A stretch of 64,000 bases of DNA from Anarhynchus alexandrinus (lineage: Eukaryota > Chordata > Aves > Charadriiformes > Charadriidae), in assembly GCA_008711295.1 (NCBI GenBank), contig VUYV01000081.1, forward strand, positions 1,879,408 to 1,943,407, read 5' to 3'. Shown in pieces: positions 62,654 to 64,000 of this stretch. Every line of letters begins with the position of its first letter. The stretch's first letter is position 1. Under the pieces are notes generated by a model that was given only the letters and a program-made list of their open reading frames with translations, did not search any database and was not told where the DNA came from. The position numbers and the translations under genes were made by a program.

Positions 62654-64000
62654 AAGCTTGTACATCCCACCCTATTAACCATTCCGTTGGCTCAGCAACC
62701 GAATGCCATCTGCACCTCTTGCTAAGGTCCACTGTAGTTAATTAGACCAAATAAGATCATCCCAAGGAAAATGCTGTGACCCATAGGTTTGCTCTGGTTC
62801 CTGGTCAGTGATCAGCCACACAACTCACATATTCATTTCTGAGTGATTTAGACCACAGGTACAAACAACATTATGCACCCATGAACACGGCTCTTTCTAG
62901 ACTTCTCCATATGTCTTGCCTAAACAGTAGACTTTCTAAGGAACTTATGTGTAATATGGGATTAAGAGGACTGGAATCTCAAATAAGGCTAGATGGAAAA
63001 CATTTTCTGACACTATGAGAACTAGACATATTGAAAGCCTCGTCTCCGAATTGGAGGAAAAATTAAGTCCTGACCACTGGCCTACTTCTTCACTTCAGAT
63101 CAGCTGAACTATTAGATTCTGAATTCGTCTTTATTTTCCTTTTGAAGAGGAGGTGAAGTAAGAAAAATTGGTTTTAAGATATTTTCAGTGTAAAATTATT
63201 AAACCCTCAAAACCCACAGAGTTAACATGAAACGCCTTTTTGTCTCAGTCATAGGAAAGCCCTAAAAAATACACACAAATTAAACCAGGACCTTCAGGTG
63301 TTTTCAGTGTAAAGATGCTGATATCATGTCCTGTGAAAAAGCAAATTCGAAAAAAGGGTTTTGATCAACGCTTCACCTGAAAACTTTCATTCCCACTGTG
63401 TGGAGAGACAAAAAAAACAGTTTCAACTCTGAACCCTTGGGGTCAGCTACCACAATTCATGTAACGTGATGGTCCTCAATGGGTCAAGAATAACCACCGC
63501 CCCATGGGATTTTTTCTGCTTGTATTTTGAAAGGAGGCTCAGTGAAGAATTTGGCTTAGCAAAACAAGACTACCCTTCCCCTCTTCCCTTACTCAGTTTC
63601 AGAACAACAGCTTCTGCTTTGAGTGATTATTTCAGCTTCCATAATTTTTCTCCAGCACAAAATTGTAGAGAAGCTCCATACAGACCGTACCGTGATTTGG
63701 GCAGGATAAGAACATGGAATAATGTCAGAGCATCAACGAGAAATAGAATAGCAATTAAGAAAAACACTACCAAAACCGCACCTAGCAAAGACAAAGCTAA
63801 AAGCAGCTCACCTGTCTGAAAAGCTGCTCACTTGGCAAAACCCATTTTTCTTAGAGGACCCTAAGAAGCTCCTAATTGGCACGAAGACTAAGGAATGCTA
63901 ATTGGCACTTGGCAAAACTCTGCTCATTAAAAACACAGGGCACATTTGTGGGGTTTTTTGTCTTCCTTCCTGCCCCCAAAATCAAAGTCTTATTTTACAA

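Larger units (their letters stand above)
48512..64000 (-). other. GREM2: GREM2 upstream intron (at least 15.5 kb)
   Basis: From the coding-exon acceptor to the window edge I found no 5' exon or promoter. In mammals this intron exceeds 100 kb. It contains CR1 copies at 52656-53038 (antisense to GREM2) and 61795-62175 (sense), a C-rich run at 48715-48733, a GACA microsatellite at 50884, a 20-bp-period repeat at 55024, a 9-bp perfect hairpin at 56100 and the long hairpin at 62580-62653. The many short reading frames show no recognisable domains. The first non-coding exon and promoter are presumed to lie beyond 64000. Confidence 0.8.

Overview
This is nuclear DNA from a vertebrate, almost certainly a bird. 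All seven recognisable transposon copies are 5'-truncated CR1 non-LTR retrotransposons (the dominant avian family). No Alu, L1 or other mammalian repeats are seen. The two genes present, FMN2 and GREM2, are neighbours in amniotes. The species cannot be resolved from the window. It is ordinary eukaryotic sequence, with large introns, AT-rich spacers and a few assembly gaps. I found no operon, CRISPR array, phage or gene-cluster-like system.

Layout. Positions 1-40508 hold the 3' end of FMN2 (formin-2) on the + strand. Four coding exons (6540-6591, 23161-23310, 39030-39111, 40482-40508) are joined by introns of 16.6, 15.7 and 1.4 kb. They encode the end of the FH2 actin-nucleating domain and the basic tail that binds Spire. 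A 3' UTR follows, and its end is uncertain. GREM2 (gremlin-2/PRDC) lies on the - strand and converges on FMN2. Its single coding exon is complete at 48004-48510, its probable 3' UTR runs left to about 45.5 kb, and the rest of the window (48512-64000) is its upstream intron. The two stop codons are only about 7.5 kb apart.

The two genes do not act in one pathway. FMN2 is a cytoplasmic actin assembly factor that works with Spire. GREM2 is a secreted cystine-knot antagonist of BMP ligands. Their adjacency is conserved synteny, not functional coupling.

The most interesting non-coding signal is a 74-nt near-perfect hairpin at 62580-62653 inside the GREM2 intron. Its arm length and loop size resemble a microRNA precursor. 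The second is an assembly anomaly at 36803-37059: the sequence on the two sides of an N gap is the same 70 bp. The 12 mismatches look like sequencing phasing errors, so the gap and duplication are probably artefacts. Smaller observations include a frame-neutral FMN2 exon with a weak donor, a GREM2 start codon one base after its splice acceptor, a CpG-rich block in the GREM2 3' region, and two CR1 copies truncated at the same consensus position.
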